From contig CAMYII010000080.1 of the NCBI GenBank assembly GCA_947258385.1, positions 72,292 through 106,295 of the forward strand: 34,004 bases of DNA. The letters run 5' to 3'. The notes beneath the pieces were generated by a model that saw only the letters and a list, made by a program, of their open reading frames with translations, was not told where the DNA came from and did not search any database. The DNA comes from Acidiferrobacterales bacterium. Lineage in GTDB: Bacteria > Pseudomonadota > Gammaproteobacteria > Acidiferrobacterales > SZUA-150. Positions 17,914-25,108 of this stretch are shown one piece after another (position 1 is the first letter of the stretch; every line of letters starts with the position of its first letter). The position numbers were made by a program, and so were the translations under genes.

Positions 17914-18597
17914 ATGCAAAATAGAAATAAAGTAAGATTGTTTTCAATATGGCGGGAATGGAAAGGCCTCGTTATCTTTCTGCTGTTAATGGTCTGCTTT
18001 CGTTCCGCGATCGCCGACTGGAATGTCGTGCCTTCCGGATCGATGAAACCCACTATTGTCGAGGGCGACCGCATTTTCGTGAATAAACTGGCGTATGACT
18101 TGAAAGTCCCTTTCAGCCGCATCAGCCTTGCGCGCTGGAACGATCCCGCGCGCGGCGATGTCGTGGTTTTTTATTCACCCGCCGATGGCGAGCGTCTGGT
18201 CAAGCGTGTCATCGGATTGCCGGGGGATACCATCGCCTTGCGCGACAATCGGCTCTGGATCAACGGTGAGGCGCTGGAATATGCGCTTCCGGACCCTGCG
18301 GTGGGGGAGGCGTCGCCGAATCATGTGTATCTAATCGAAAACCTCTCTGCCGAGGCGCATCCGGTGCTGATCGGGATGAGGTATCGTTCATCGCTGCGGT
18401 CGTTCGGGCCTGTCACCGTGCCGCCGGGGCGGTATTTTGTGCTCGGTGACAACAGGGACAATAGTGCAGATTCCCGGGTCTTTGGTTTCGTAGACCGAGA
18501 GCTGATCGTGGGGCGCACTCGCCTGGTCGTTCTCTCGTTGAACGTCGACAATTACTATCTTCCGCGCAGCGATCGTTTCTTTTATCGCTTACCCTGA
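17914..18597 (+). CDS. Type I signal peptidase (accessory LepB-like)
   Basis: A 227-residue membrane-bound serine/lysine protease that removes signal peptides. One membrane segment lies at about residues 18-34. It is followed by box B with the nucleophile (VPSGSMKPT, S43), box D with the general base (VKRVIGLPGD, K97) and box E (LGDNRDNSADSR). All catalytic elements are present. It has one membrane span where E. coli LepB has two, and no lepA neighbour, so it is probably an additional signal peptidase. ATG 17914 is chosen because GAGGG lies 8 bases upstream; an in-frame ATG at 17881 has none. A secreted orphan protein follows. Confidence 0.9.
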   Translation: MQNRNKVRLFSIWREWKGLVIFLLLMVCFRSAIADWNVVPSGSMKPTIVEGDRIFVNKLAYDLKVPFSRISLARWNDPARGDVVVFYSPADGERLVKRVIGLPGDTIALRDNRLWINGEALEYALPDPAVGEASPNHVYLIENLSAEAHPVLIGMRYRSSLRSFGPVTVPPGRYFVLGDNRDNSADSRVFGFVDRELIVGRTRLVVLSLNVDNYYLPRSDRFFYRLP

Positions 18598-18610
18598 GGG
18601 TATTGCCCCT

Positions 18611-18639
18611 GACACAAAAGCGATATTGGTTTTTGTGTC
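18611..18639. other. Inverted repeat after the signal peptidase gene
   Basis: GACACAAAA (18611-18619) and TTTTGTGTC (18631-18639) form a perfect 9-bp stem around an 11-base loop, 14 bases after the signal peptidase stop. No T-run follows on the plus strand, so it is a weak terminator candidate or an mRNA 3'-end hairpin. Confidence 0.45.
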
Positions 18640-18801
18640 CAGTGCGGGTTGATATTACGGGCACGCGTGACTATGAAATAGCCCATGCGGCCCGCGCCTT
18701 CCGCGTCTGCCAAGTGCAAGGAAGGACGGCAAGGTCCAAGGCGTGGTCCTTACCTTATCCCAAGATTAGTCATCATCACAGATAGCTGCACAACGGACGC
18801 T

Positions 18802-19554
18802 ATGGATAAAATAATAAAGTTGACTTTGGTGTTGCTTGCGGTCATTGCCAGCGCGGCGGCGCAGGCCGAACCGCGCTGTTCGCTTTGGCGCAGCAGCTGC
18901 TGGGAGGACGGCAAGGACTTTGTCGGAACCATCGGGCATGAATATGGCGTGCAGATGAGGCTCGTGAGGAAGGACAGGCACTTATCCGGTTATTATTTTT
19001 TTGAATCGAAGGCAAGGTATATCCGGCTCAAGGGTAAAGTGAAACCGGACAGCTCTTTCGTGCTAAAAGAGTACACGGAAGGCAAACGTACCGGTAAGTT
19101 CACCGGCAAACTTACGGAGGACCGGATCACAGGGTGGTGGTCAAGGAAGGGAGGCGAGGAAGAACTGCCTTTCATGCTGAAAGAGTACAGGCGAAGCCTG
19201 CGTTCATATAATGGGCAGTACGTGTGTCAGGCTCAGTATCCCTATCACAAAGGTGATTTGAAGCTCAAGATTGTCAACGGCGGAATCACGGGATTTGAAA
19301 CAAAGACGATATCTACAAAGAAGTCCAGGGCATGTAATATCAAAATAGGGCAGCTGAAACGCCTAAAGGGTCGCGATGTCATCGGGCTCAGGGTAAAACA
19401 ATCCAAGTGCAAAATCACCATCAATGATGCAGGCGACTATTTGAAGGTCTCGTATAATAACAAATGCAATAAGCGGCCGCAGTGCGGGCGCAAGGGGTAT
19501 TTTACCGACTGGCTGATCCACAAGAAAAGCAGGTCTTGCGAGACGCTTTGGTGA
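18802..19554 (+). CDS. Secreted basic protein of unknown function
   Basis: A 250-residue protein with a clear signal peptide (MDKIIKLTLVLLAVIASAAA, cleavage near AQA/EPR). The mature part is Lys/Arg-rich. Its first half has beta-strand segments of the kind YYFFESKARYIRLKGKVKPD and a GKFTGKL...ITGWWSRKGG stretch, suggesting a small beta-barrel or lipocalin-like fold. The second half has several Cys (CQ, CN, CK, CN, CG, CE) that could form disulfides. I do not recognise the family. An upstream in-frame ATG at 18685 would add 39 residues ahead of the signal peptide and is rejected. AT content and codon use (many AAG/AAA, ATA) differ from the core genes, hinting at transfer. Confidence 0.75.
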   Translation: MDKIIKLTLVLLAVIASAAAQAEPRCSLWRSSCWEDGKDFVGTIGHEYGVQMRLVRKDRHLSGYYFFESKARYIRLKGKVKPDSSFVLKEYTEGKRTGKFTGKLTEDRITGWWSRKGGEEELPFMLKEYRRSLRSYNGQYVCQAQYPYHKGDLKLKIVNGGITGFETKTISTKKSRACNIKIGQLKRLKGRDVIGLRVKQSKCKITINDAGDYLKVSYNNKCNKRPQCGRKGYFTDWLIHKKSRSCETLW

Positions 19555-19585
19555 GCCTTCGAACCTGACAAGGAGGTGAGTATCG

Positions 19586-19651
19586 ATGTCGCGATACAGG
19601 ATTTCCGTTCAGCCACAAATGGCGAACGCCAATGCGAGCTCCCCGGGATGA
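19586..19651 (+). CDS. Putative 21-codon leader ORF before the radical-SAM gene
   Basis: The strongest ribosome binding site here (AGGAGGTGAG, 19571-19580) is correctly spaced for ATG 19586, which encodes MSRYRISVQPQMANANASS plus two residues. Its TGA (19649-19651) overlaps ATG 19648, the likely start of the radical-SAM gene, as ATGA. The arrangement suggests a translated leader coupled to the gene. The alternative is a shifted remnant of the gene's own 5' end. Confidence 0.3.
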   Translation: MSRYRISVQPQMANANASSPG

Positions 19652-20133
19652 CCGCGCACGGCCCGATACGCTACCGTAAAGGCCGTGGTGCGACGCTCAG
19701 CCCCGATGGCCGTTACGATCAGCTCTATTATGAAGACATTGATGACGGTTGGGACAACCTGGAGGAACCGCCCGGCCCGCTGCGCACCACGCTCAGCAAA
19801 GACACGAGCCGTACCGTCATCTCCTATAACAACTCGCCCGATGTCGGCTTTGACCGTTCGATCAATCCCTACCGCGGTTGCGAGCACGGCTGTGCCTACT
19901 GTTTTGCGCGCCCCACTTATGCCTGGCTCGGCCTGTCGCCGGGCCTGGATTTCGAGAGCCGGTTATTCCACAAGCCCGACGCGCCCGAGCAGCTGAGACG
20001 GGAGCTCGCGCGGCGCGACTATCGTTGCGCCCCGATTGCGGTCGGCATCAATACCGATGCCTATCAGCCGGTGGAGCGCGCGCAGGCCTTGACGCGGGCC
20101 ATATTGGCCGTACTGCTTGAGACCGTATCGTGA
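19648..20133 (+). CDS. Radical SAM protein (PA0069/SplB-like), N-terminal half of a split gene
   Basis: 161 residues from ATG 19648 (an in-frame GTG at 19576 sits directly on the Shine-Dalgarno and is less likely). It carries the family opening KGRGATLSPDGRY. The iron-sulfur motif is INPYRGCEHGCAYCFARP, with a CX3CX2C spacing (as in spore photoproduct lyase-like proteins). GLDFESRLFHKPDAPEQL and INTDAYQPVERAQALTRAIL follow. The barrel stops abruptly at a TGA (20131-20133) after ...LLETVS. In intact relatives the sequence would run on through a segment like RHPV-I-VTKSALV. The next frame resumes exactly at TKSALVERD. Either the gene is broken by a short deletion, or the two halves are made separately. 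Confidence 0.85.
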   Translation: MTAHGPIRYRKGRGATLSPDGRYDQLYYEDIDDGWDNLEEPPGPLRTTLSKDTSRTVISYNNSPDVGFDRSINPYRGCEHGCAYCFARPTYAWLGLSPGLDFESRLFHKPDAPEQLRRELARRDYRCAPIAVGINTDAYQPVERAQALTRAILAVLLETVS

Positions 20134-20711
20134 CCAAGTCCGCCCTGGTGGAACGCGACATCATCGACCTGATCGCGCGCGCCGCGAGCCGGCAGCAGGC
20201 AAGCGTGGCGGTATCGGTCACCACCCTTGACCGCGCACTGGCGCGGCGCCTGGAGCCGCGGGCGCCATCGCCGCAGCGGCGGCTGGAGACCATCCGGCGG
20301 CTTAGCCAGGCCGGCGTGCCGGTGAGCGTATTGGTCGCGCCCGTAGTCCCGGTATTGACCGACAGCGAGCTGGAGTCGATTCTGACGCAGGCCCGGAAGG
20401 CCGGCGCGCAACATGCGGGATATATCCTGCTGCGCCTGCCGCACGAGCTCAAGGACATGTTCCAGCACTGGCTGGAGGCCCATGAGCCGCACAAGGCCGC
20501 CCATGTGATGCAGCGGATACGGGACACGCGCGGCGGAAAGACCTATGACCCGCGCTTCGGGGCGCGCATGCGCGGCACGGGTGCGTTGGCGCAGCTCATC
20601 GAAAAACGTTTTGAGTTGGCGAGGAGGCGCTTGGGTTATGTCGCACCGCCATCCCTGGACTGCTCGCGTTTTACCCCGCCGCAGGTGGCGGGGCAGCTTA
20701 GCCTCTTCTGA
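20130..20711 (+). CDS. Radical SAM protein (PA0069/SplB-like), C-terminal half of the split gene
   Basis: 193 residues from GTG 20130, which overlaps the stop of the first half as GTGA. It begins TKSALVERDIIDLIARAA, the fifth-strand region of the SAM barrel. It continues with VSVTTLDRALARRLEPRAPSP, VSVLVAPVVPVLTD, YILLRLPHELKDMF and DPRFGARMRGTG, all blocks of the PA0069-type family. It has no cluster-binding cysteines of its own. Comparing frames suggests loss of about nine bases (three residues) plus four bases just before 20130, the latter at a TCG/ATCG repeat. Together the halves make about 354 residues, the length of an intact member. Expression as a separate subunit is possible but unproven. 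Confidence 0.82.
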   Translation: MTKSALVERDIIDLIARAASRQQASVAVSVTTLDRALARRLEPRAPSPQRRLETIRRLSQAGVPVSVLVAPVVPVLTDSELESILTQARKAGAQHAGYILLRLPHELKDMFQHWLEAHEPHKAAHVMQRIRDTRGGKTYDPRFGARMRGTGALAQLIEKRFELARRRLGYVAPPSLDCSRFTPPQVAGQLSLF

Positions 20712-20730
20712 ATCGCTTTGTTTTCCTCTG

Positions 20731-21408
20731 CTAACGCAGATCGGCGATATAGGCAGACACGGCCTCGATGTCGGCGCCGCTCAGTTCCTTGGTGGCAGCG
20801 AGCTTTTCCTGGTCCAGGCGACCGGTGCGCAGCTCGCCATAAATCTCCAGAGTGCGCGCTACGTATTCAGACGGTTGCCCGGCGATGTTGGGACGGCCCT
20901 TGTCGCTACGGCCTTCAGTGCCGTGGCAGTGCTGGCACGCCCGTTCGTAGACCTTTCGGCCTTTTCCTACCAGCGCTGGGGTGTTCGAGATCTCATCGAT
21001 CGGTTTGCGCGGCATGCTGGTGTAATACACCACGAGTGCGACCTTCTCTTCGTCGGTGAAGCGCTTGGCCAGCGGTGTCATGATGAAGTCATCACGACGT
21101 CCGTCGGCAAATTTCTCTATTTGATCGAGAAGATAGTCTGGGTCTTCGCCCGAGAGATGGGGAATCAAAGCTTTGTCGCTGTTGCCGTCGGCGCCATGAC
21201 AACGCGCACAGAACGATGCCAGTTCTCTGCCTTTGTCAATAGCGGCTGCCTTGGCCGCGCTGTCAGTGTTGACTGTCTGGATGCGTGCTGCCAGGACCTG
21301 CCTAATGCCGGTTTGTTCAGCGTCTTGGGCAGGCGATGTCTGTGCCAGCACTAGCAAGGCCCAGCACAGCGTCACCGCCAGCGTGCGTGGCGCAAGGTTG
21401 GCGTGCAT
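20731..21408 (-). CDS. Diheme cytochrome c, c4-like, periplasmic
   Basis: A 225-residue exported protein. The signal peptide spans about residues 1-28 (LAVTLCWALLVLAQTSPAQ). A variable segment follows, then two cytochrome c domains with haem motifs CARCH (67-71) and CQHCH (158-162). The first domain has a Met (M110, in DDFIMTPLA) in the place of the axial ligand. The second contains no Met at all after its haem motif, where c4 proteins normally have one. Proteins of this family pass electrons to terminal oxidases or other periplasmic partners. The start is ATG 21408 with a G-rich ribosome binding site. It is convergent with the radical-SAM gene and has its own promoter. Confidence 0.88.
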   Translation of the reverse strand: MHANLAPRTLAVTLCWALLVLAQTSPAQDAEQTGIRQVLAARIQTVNTDSAAKAAAIDKGRELASFCARCHGADGNSDKALIPHLSGEDPDYLLDQIEKFADGRRDDFIMTPLAKRFTDEEKVALVVYYTSMPRKPIDEISNTPALVGKGRKVYERACQHCHGTEGRSDKGRPNIAGQPSEYVARTLEIYGELRTGRLDQEKLAATKELSGADIEAVSAYIADLR

Positions 21409-21771
21409 GGTTTAGTACCCCCAGGGTTTTGCTGTGGACTGTATGCAATCCTTGCGCTTATAAAAATATTTTAGGCAAGATCGATTAATCCATCAAATAG
21501 AATATTTGTATAACGCTGCCTGTCCGGGGCCTTGTGGCGAAATACTCGAAAAGAACGCCCAGTGAAGATACAGCAACGACTTGACCAGCGCAGCACTATA
21601 TCGTCTTTGGGTTGATCGTGGCAAGAAGTATTAATAGTTCATAATATACTTGTGCAGTCATTCGGTGACGATGGGCATCGCTATGCTACACGATGTCACA
21701 AGCAGTCAGTCTGCGCACTCGCATGCATGAGCGATGCTGGGTCAATACAGCCGATTCCAATTGATCTGATT
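21409..21771. other. Intergenic region between cytochrome and ADP-ribosylglycohydrolase genes
   Basis: 363 bases between two minus-strand genes. The left part is AT-rich and holds the cytochrome promoter. The middle and right part (21500-21771) shows no convincing gene. A plus-strand frame entering here at 21652 is only the mirror of the ADP-ribosylglycohydrolase gene. A few short inverted repeats are present but no T-run terminator. Confidence 0.5.
21468..21496 (-). promoter_or_regulatory. Sigma70-type promoter of the cytochrome gene
   Basis: On the minus strand TTGATG (complement of 21491-21496) and TAAAAT (complement of 21468-21473) are separated by 17 bases, about 60 bases before the cytochrome ATG. 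It lies in a locally AT-rich stretch. Confidence 0.5.
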
Positions 21772-22542
21772 TCATACACCGTAGCGGGCATTGAACACAT
21801 CGACAATGTGCAAGAATTCACCGGGCAAGCGCGACCTCACGCCAGAGACGATTGCCGGTGGGATTTCCTTGTAATACGCCTGGGCGATGCCCCCGGCAAT
21901 GCAAGCCATGGTGTCGCTGTCGCCACCGAGAGAGATGGCGTTTCGAATCGCATCCTCCACGTCATTGGATTCCAGAAACGCGATAATGGATTCCGGTACC
22001 GAACCCTGGCACGAAACATCAAAACCGTATCCCGGCCTTATCTCATCCAAACGGCGGCCAAGGCCATAGGAAAATCGTTCGCTGATGTGGTGTTTAATGT
22101 CTGCTTTGGTGCTTCCTGTGCGGGCCAGATAGATGGCCAAGGCCGTCGCCTGCGCGCCTTTAATGCCTTGCGGGTGGTTATGGGTGACGGCCGCGCTGTT
22201 TCTGGCCTCGCTCAATACCTGTTCCATGCTCCCAAAGGCAAAACCGATGGGACTGACGCGCATGGCCGATCCGTTGCCCCAGCTGTTATAGGGTTTGTCA
22301 TCGGGGGAATACAGCCAGTGATAGAAGGAGGCACCGTAACCGGCGTCGGGATACCTGCGGCCGAAGTCCTTGAGCGAGCTTGCATAATCCACTTGCTCCA
22401 AAATGGAATGTGCGATCGCGACAGTCAATACGGTATCGTCCGTGAACACGGACGCAGGACCAAAAAGAGGAAAGCGTGTGGATTTTATCGGATGCCCCTC
22501 GTAGACGGACCCGATCACATCCCCTGCGATAGCCCCTAACAT
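21772..22542 (-). CDS. ADP-ribosylglycohydrolase family protein (DraG-like)
   Basis: A 256-residue, cytosolic, all-helical protein of the family that removes ADP-ribose from proteins or related N-/O-glycosidic substrates using two Mg ions. The first metal motif is FTDDT (residues 33-37) after the opening MLGAIAGDVIGSVYEG. The second is SLGGDSDTMACIAGGIAQAYY near the C-terminus. Both are complete, so it should be active. ATG 22542 begins exactly at the family's usual N-terminus. The frame stays open for 62 codons upstream (to 22728) but that stretch does not look like part of the enzyme. No ADP-ribosyltransferase is visible nearby, so the target is unknown. Confidence 0.88.
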   Translation of the reverse strand: MLGAIAGDVIGSVYEGHPIKSTRFPLFGPASVFTDDTVLTVAIAHSILEQVDYASSLKDFGRRYPDAGYGASFYHWLYSPDDKPYNSWGNGSAMRVSPIGFAFGSMEQVLSEARNSAAVTHNHPQGIKGAQATALAIYLARTGSTKADIKHHISERFSYGLGRRLDEIRPGYGFDVSCQGSVPESIIAFLESNDVEDAIRNAISLGGDSDTMACIAGGIAQAYYKEIPPAIVSGVRSRLPGEFLHIVDVFNARYGV

Positions 22543-22937
22543 TGGTTCTTTTCCAATATTAAGAAATTTTGCCTGCAACACTCGACTCGTACACGATGGT
22601 CGAGTTCCTGAAAGATCTGTAACACGATTCCAGCGCGCGCGCCAGCGGAACGGTCGGCGAATTTGATGTTGTCCCAATACCCGGGCAGTCATAGTGAATC
22701 CTTCAACGGGCTCGTAATAAAAGCTCATTAGGGTATTAAGACATATTAAAATGCGCCGAACTCCAGAGGCGAAGCAGGCGTAATGGTTTTGTCACATGTT
22801 TATGGCAATGTGAGAACCTGAGTCCGATAGTCGGGAACCGGATTCCATTGGTCTTGTTCCTAATTGGACTTTGTGCTGCTTTGAATATGATGTGCGTGCC
22901 GTAGGAAGCAATCCCAACAACCAGGAGGAGATGAAAG
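22543..22937. other. Intergenic region with hairpins, between divergent genes
   Basis: 395 bases. It holds a 7-bp inverted repeat ACTCGAC/GTCGAGT near 22580-22606 and an inverted repeat TCACAT/ATGTGA at 22792-22813 with a 10-base gap, which could be an operator or hairpin. The promoter of the PKD gene is at 22864. The minus-strand frame 22543-22728 is open but unrecognised; no gene is called. Confidence 0.45.
22864..22891 (+). promoter_or_regulatory. Promoter of the haem/PKD protein gene
   Basis: TTGGAC (22864-22869) and TATGAT (22886-22891) are separated by 16 bases, 47 bases before the ATG at 22938. Both hexamers match consensus at four to five positions. Confidence 0.5.
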
Positions 22938-24260
22938 ATGGCTATGAAACCCAGGATAGGAGCGTTCATTACGGGGCTCGGCGTCGCCATGATGCTCGCA
23001 TCAGGCGCCGTGCATGCCAGAGGCTCGATTTTGAATAGCTTTAACAGCCTGTATGGCACCACCGGCACGCGGCTCGACAGCTGCGGTACCTGCCACTACG
23101 ATTTCGGCGGCGGCGGTCCGCTGAATCCGTACGGGCAGGAGTACGCCAATAACGGCAATGACTTTGCCGCCATCGAGCCGCTCGATGTCGACAACGACGG
23201 TGTGGTCAGCATTGAGGAAATCAACCAGTTGTTCATGCCCGGCTTGAACTGCGACAACATCAGTCTGACCAGCGGTGCACCGACGAACATCGCTGATTAT
23301 GTCGATCCCAACAATCCCGGTTGTGGCGCGGCCAACGAGCCGCCGGTAGCGGTCGCTAACGGTCCTTACACCGGTACGGTCGGCGTCCCGGTATCGTTTA
23401 CCAGCGCCGGTTCGAATGATCCGGACGGGACCATCGCCGCCTATCTATGGGGCTTCGGTGACGGCGGCAGCAGCATGGAGCCGAATCCGACGCATACCTA
23501 CACGACGGCAGGTACCTACACCGTTTCGTTGACGGTGACGGATGACCAGGGTGCCACCGGCAGCGATGCCACCACGGCGACCATCAACGAGCCGCCGGTG
23601 CAGGAGCCGGACATCAACCTCAATCCCGCCAGCCTCGATTTTGGCATGGTCGAGGTCGGCACCTCGGAGATCCGCACGACCGCGGTCGAGAACCTTGGGA
23701 CGGTGGACCTCAACGTCAGCATGATCAGCCTGTGCGCCGGCACCAGCGTGGAATACACCTGGTCGCCCGATACCGCCTTCACCGTCACCCCCGGTGCCAG
23801 CCAGACCGTGACCATGACCTACGCCCCGGTCGACGAGGGCCTGGACGCGGGCTGTCTGGCGATCGCCAGTGACGATCCGGATGAGAACCCCGCGCTGTTG
23901 AATGTAAGCGGTACCGGCTTTGTACCGCAACCGCCGGTGCTCGATCTCGACATCGCCGGTTTCCGGGTCACCAAGCGCGTTAGCCTTGGCAATGTGAAGC
24001 CGGTGGCGATCAAGCCGGTGGTGAAGAACGGCGGCATGGTGGAAGGCTCGGCCGATGCCACGGTGGTCGGCATGCAGAACGGCATGACGGTCTACAGCCA
24101 TACCATGTCGGTCACGGATCCGGTCGGTAATGGACGCACCACCTATGAGTTCCCGGCCTACACACCCGAGGCGATCGGTGACATCATGTGGACCGCAACC
24201 ATCGCCGATGGTGATCCGGACGATGATACGGCGACGGCGGTCACCCGGGTCGTTCCCTGA
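22938..24260 (+). CDS. Exported multidomain protein: c-haem motif, EF-hand, PKD and ASH-like domains
   Basis: 440 residues. The signal peptide is 1-27 (cleavage VHA/RG). Then comes a small module with one covalent haem motif CGTCH (49-53), LNPYG (62-66) and a calcium-loop EF-hand DVDNDGVVSIEE (83-94). A PKD domain follows at about 132-218 (WGFGDGGSS...THTYTTAGTYTVSLTV). An Ig-like ASH/choice-of-anchor type domain spans about 227-330 (LNPASLDFGMVEVGTSE...FTVTPGASQTVTM). A C-terminal beta domain runs from about 340 to 440. There is no obvious membrane anchor or sorting signal. The protein should be periplasmic or extracellular, bind one c-haem and calcium, and use its beta domains for binding. 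AGGAGGAG lies seven bases before the ATG. A strong terminator follows. Confidence 0.88.
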   Translation: MAMKPRIGAFITGLGVAMMLASGAVHARGSILNSFNSLYGTTGTRLDSCGTCHYDFGGGGPLNPYGQEYANNGNDFAAIEPLDVDNDGVVSIEEINQLFMPGLNCDNISLTSGAPTNIADYVDPNNPGCGAANEPPVAVANGPYTGTVGVPVSFTSAGSNDPDGTIAAYLWGFGDGGSSMEPNPTHTYTTAGTYTVSLTVTDDQGATGSDATTATINEPPVQEPDINLNPASLDFGMVEVGTSEIRTTAVENLGTVDLNVSMISLCAGTSVEYTWSPDTAFTVTPGASQTVTMTYAPVDEGLDAGCLAIASDDPDENPALLNVSGTGFVPQPPVLDLDIAGFRVTKRVSLGNVKPVAIKPVVKNGGMVEGSADATVVGMQNGMTVYSHTMSVTDPVGNGRTTYEFPAYTPEAIGDIMWTATIADGDPDDDTATAVTRVVP

Positions 24261-24304
24261 GTCTTAACAGAGCTTAATAAGAACAAAAGGCATTAAAACT
24301 ACCG

Positions 24305-24336
24305 GGAGAGGGGCATCGCCCCTCTCCTATTTTTTT
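24305..24336 (+). terminator. Rho-independent terminator after the haem/PKD gene
   Basis: A perfect 10-bp stem GGAGAGGGGC (24305-24314) / GCCCCTCTCC (24318-24327) with a 3-base ATC loop is followed by a run of seven T from 24330. It is the clearest terminator in the window and ends the single-gene transcript from 22891. Confidence 0.95.
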
Positions 24337-24529
24337 GTTTATTCCAAGAGCAAGCCGATCAGATCGCCTTGCCATGCAGGTGTATTCGGAGCATAGGCGT
24401 CTCATTGCTTGCTTTGCGCTTGGTATCATCTGTTGAGATCGGCGGAAGCCTGTTTTGTTAACACCAGCCGGGATCTTCCTCGGATATTGATATAACTAAT
24501 CTTTACGCAATAGCAGGCGAGCATGCAAT

Positions 24530-24847
24530 CTAGGGCCTGTCGCCAAGCTCGATGTCGACCAGCTCACTGCCCTCAAAGGTCAGGATGCGAAGGAAATACG
24601 CCGGACCGAGGTGGTAAGTCCATTGCTCAACCGCGATACTGGTTTCGACAATGCCGAATCGGTATTTTCGATAATAGGTCTTCTCCGCCACCAGTTCCCT
24701 GAAATACGGTCGGCCACAGGCGAGCAACACCGCGGCCTTGCTGTCACCGCGGCTGATGAGCTCTTTACCGCATCTGACGGCGGCGGCGGTGCTGGTGTGG
24801 ATGGGCAGCAGCACAGCGAGCAATAGCATAAGTGGCAAGCGTCTCAT
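24530..24847 (-). CDS. DUF2845 family exported protein
   Basis: A 105-residue protein with a signal peptide (MRRLPLMLLLAVLLPIHTSTA, cleavage near AAA/VRC). The mature part opens with VRCGKELISRGDSKAAVLLACGRP, the DUF2845 signature (two Cys and the GDS turn). A beta-rich tail with EQWTYHLGPAYFLRILTFEG follows. Function unknown; members are small periplasmic proteins. The start is ATG 24847 with GGAGAGGG upstream on the minus strand. It is convergent with the haem/PKD gene. Confidence 0.85.
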   Translation of the reverse strand: MRRLPLMLLLAVLLPIHTSTAAAVRCGKELISRGDSKAAVLLACGRPYFRELVAEKTYYRKYRFGIVETSIAVEQWTYHLGPAYFLRILTFEGSELVDIELGDRP

Positions 24848-24917
24848 GTCCCTCTCCGCTGAAGCGTGCTGAGGGGAACCCTAGCAGAGGGAAACTGAAC
24901 GGATGCTGAATGGCTAG

Positions 24918-25108
24918 AACCTGTCTCAAAATACCGCCCACCTCTGGTATTGTGGAATAAACGCAGAGGTCGCGGAGACGCAAAGTACGCGGAGAAAGCG
25001 AAAATGCATTATATTTTGAAGTATTCTTTGCGTCCTCCGCGCCTTGGCGTTCTTTGCGTTGCCTCCACGGCGTGAAGGGTTGCTGAGCGTTTGATTTTGA
25101 GACAGGTT
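24918..25108. mobile_element. MITE-like element with 15-bp perfect terminal inverted repeats
   Basis: AACCTGTCTCAAAAT (24918-24932) and its exact complement ATTTTGAGACAGGTT (25094-25108) bound a 191-bp segment with no transposase. TA dinucleotides flank it at 24915-24916 and 25110-25111, one base outside each end, compatible with a TA target as used by IS630/mariner-type elements, but this is suggestive only. Inside lies the AACGC-type inverted repeat. Non-autonomous elements of this size are moved by a transposase elsewhere in the genome. Confidence 0.6.
24960..25060. repeat. Imperfect inverted-repeat element, AACGC(A)AAGRCGC type, second copy
   Basis: Arms 24960-24995 and 25025-25060 (36 bases each) pair at about two thirds of positions and are built from AACGC/AAG/CGC units like the element at 5509-5592. 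The 29-base spacer is AT-rich. This copy sits inside the MITE-like element. Confidence 0.7.

Noticed and set aside
21652-22539. 295-residue open frame on the plus strand
   Set aside because: Mirror of the ADP-ribosylglycohydrolase gene, whose metal motifs are intact on the minus strand.
22543-22728. 62-codon N-terminal extension of the ADP-ribosylglycohydrolase
   Set aside because: The family begins at MLGAIAGD (22542). The extension is Arg-rich and unlike any domain I know.
22792-22813. TCACAT/ATGTGA inverted repeat as a CRP site
   Set aside because: The half-sites are in the opposite order to the CRP consensus (TGTGA-N6-TCACA) and the gap is 10 bases.
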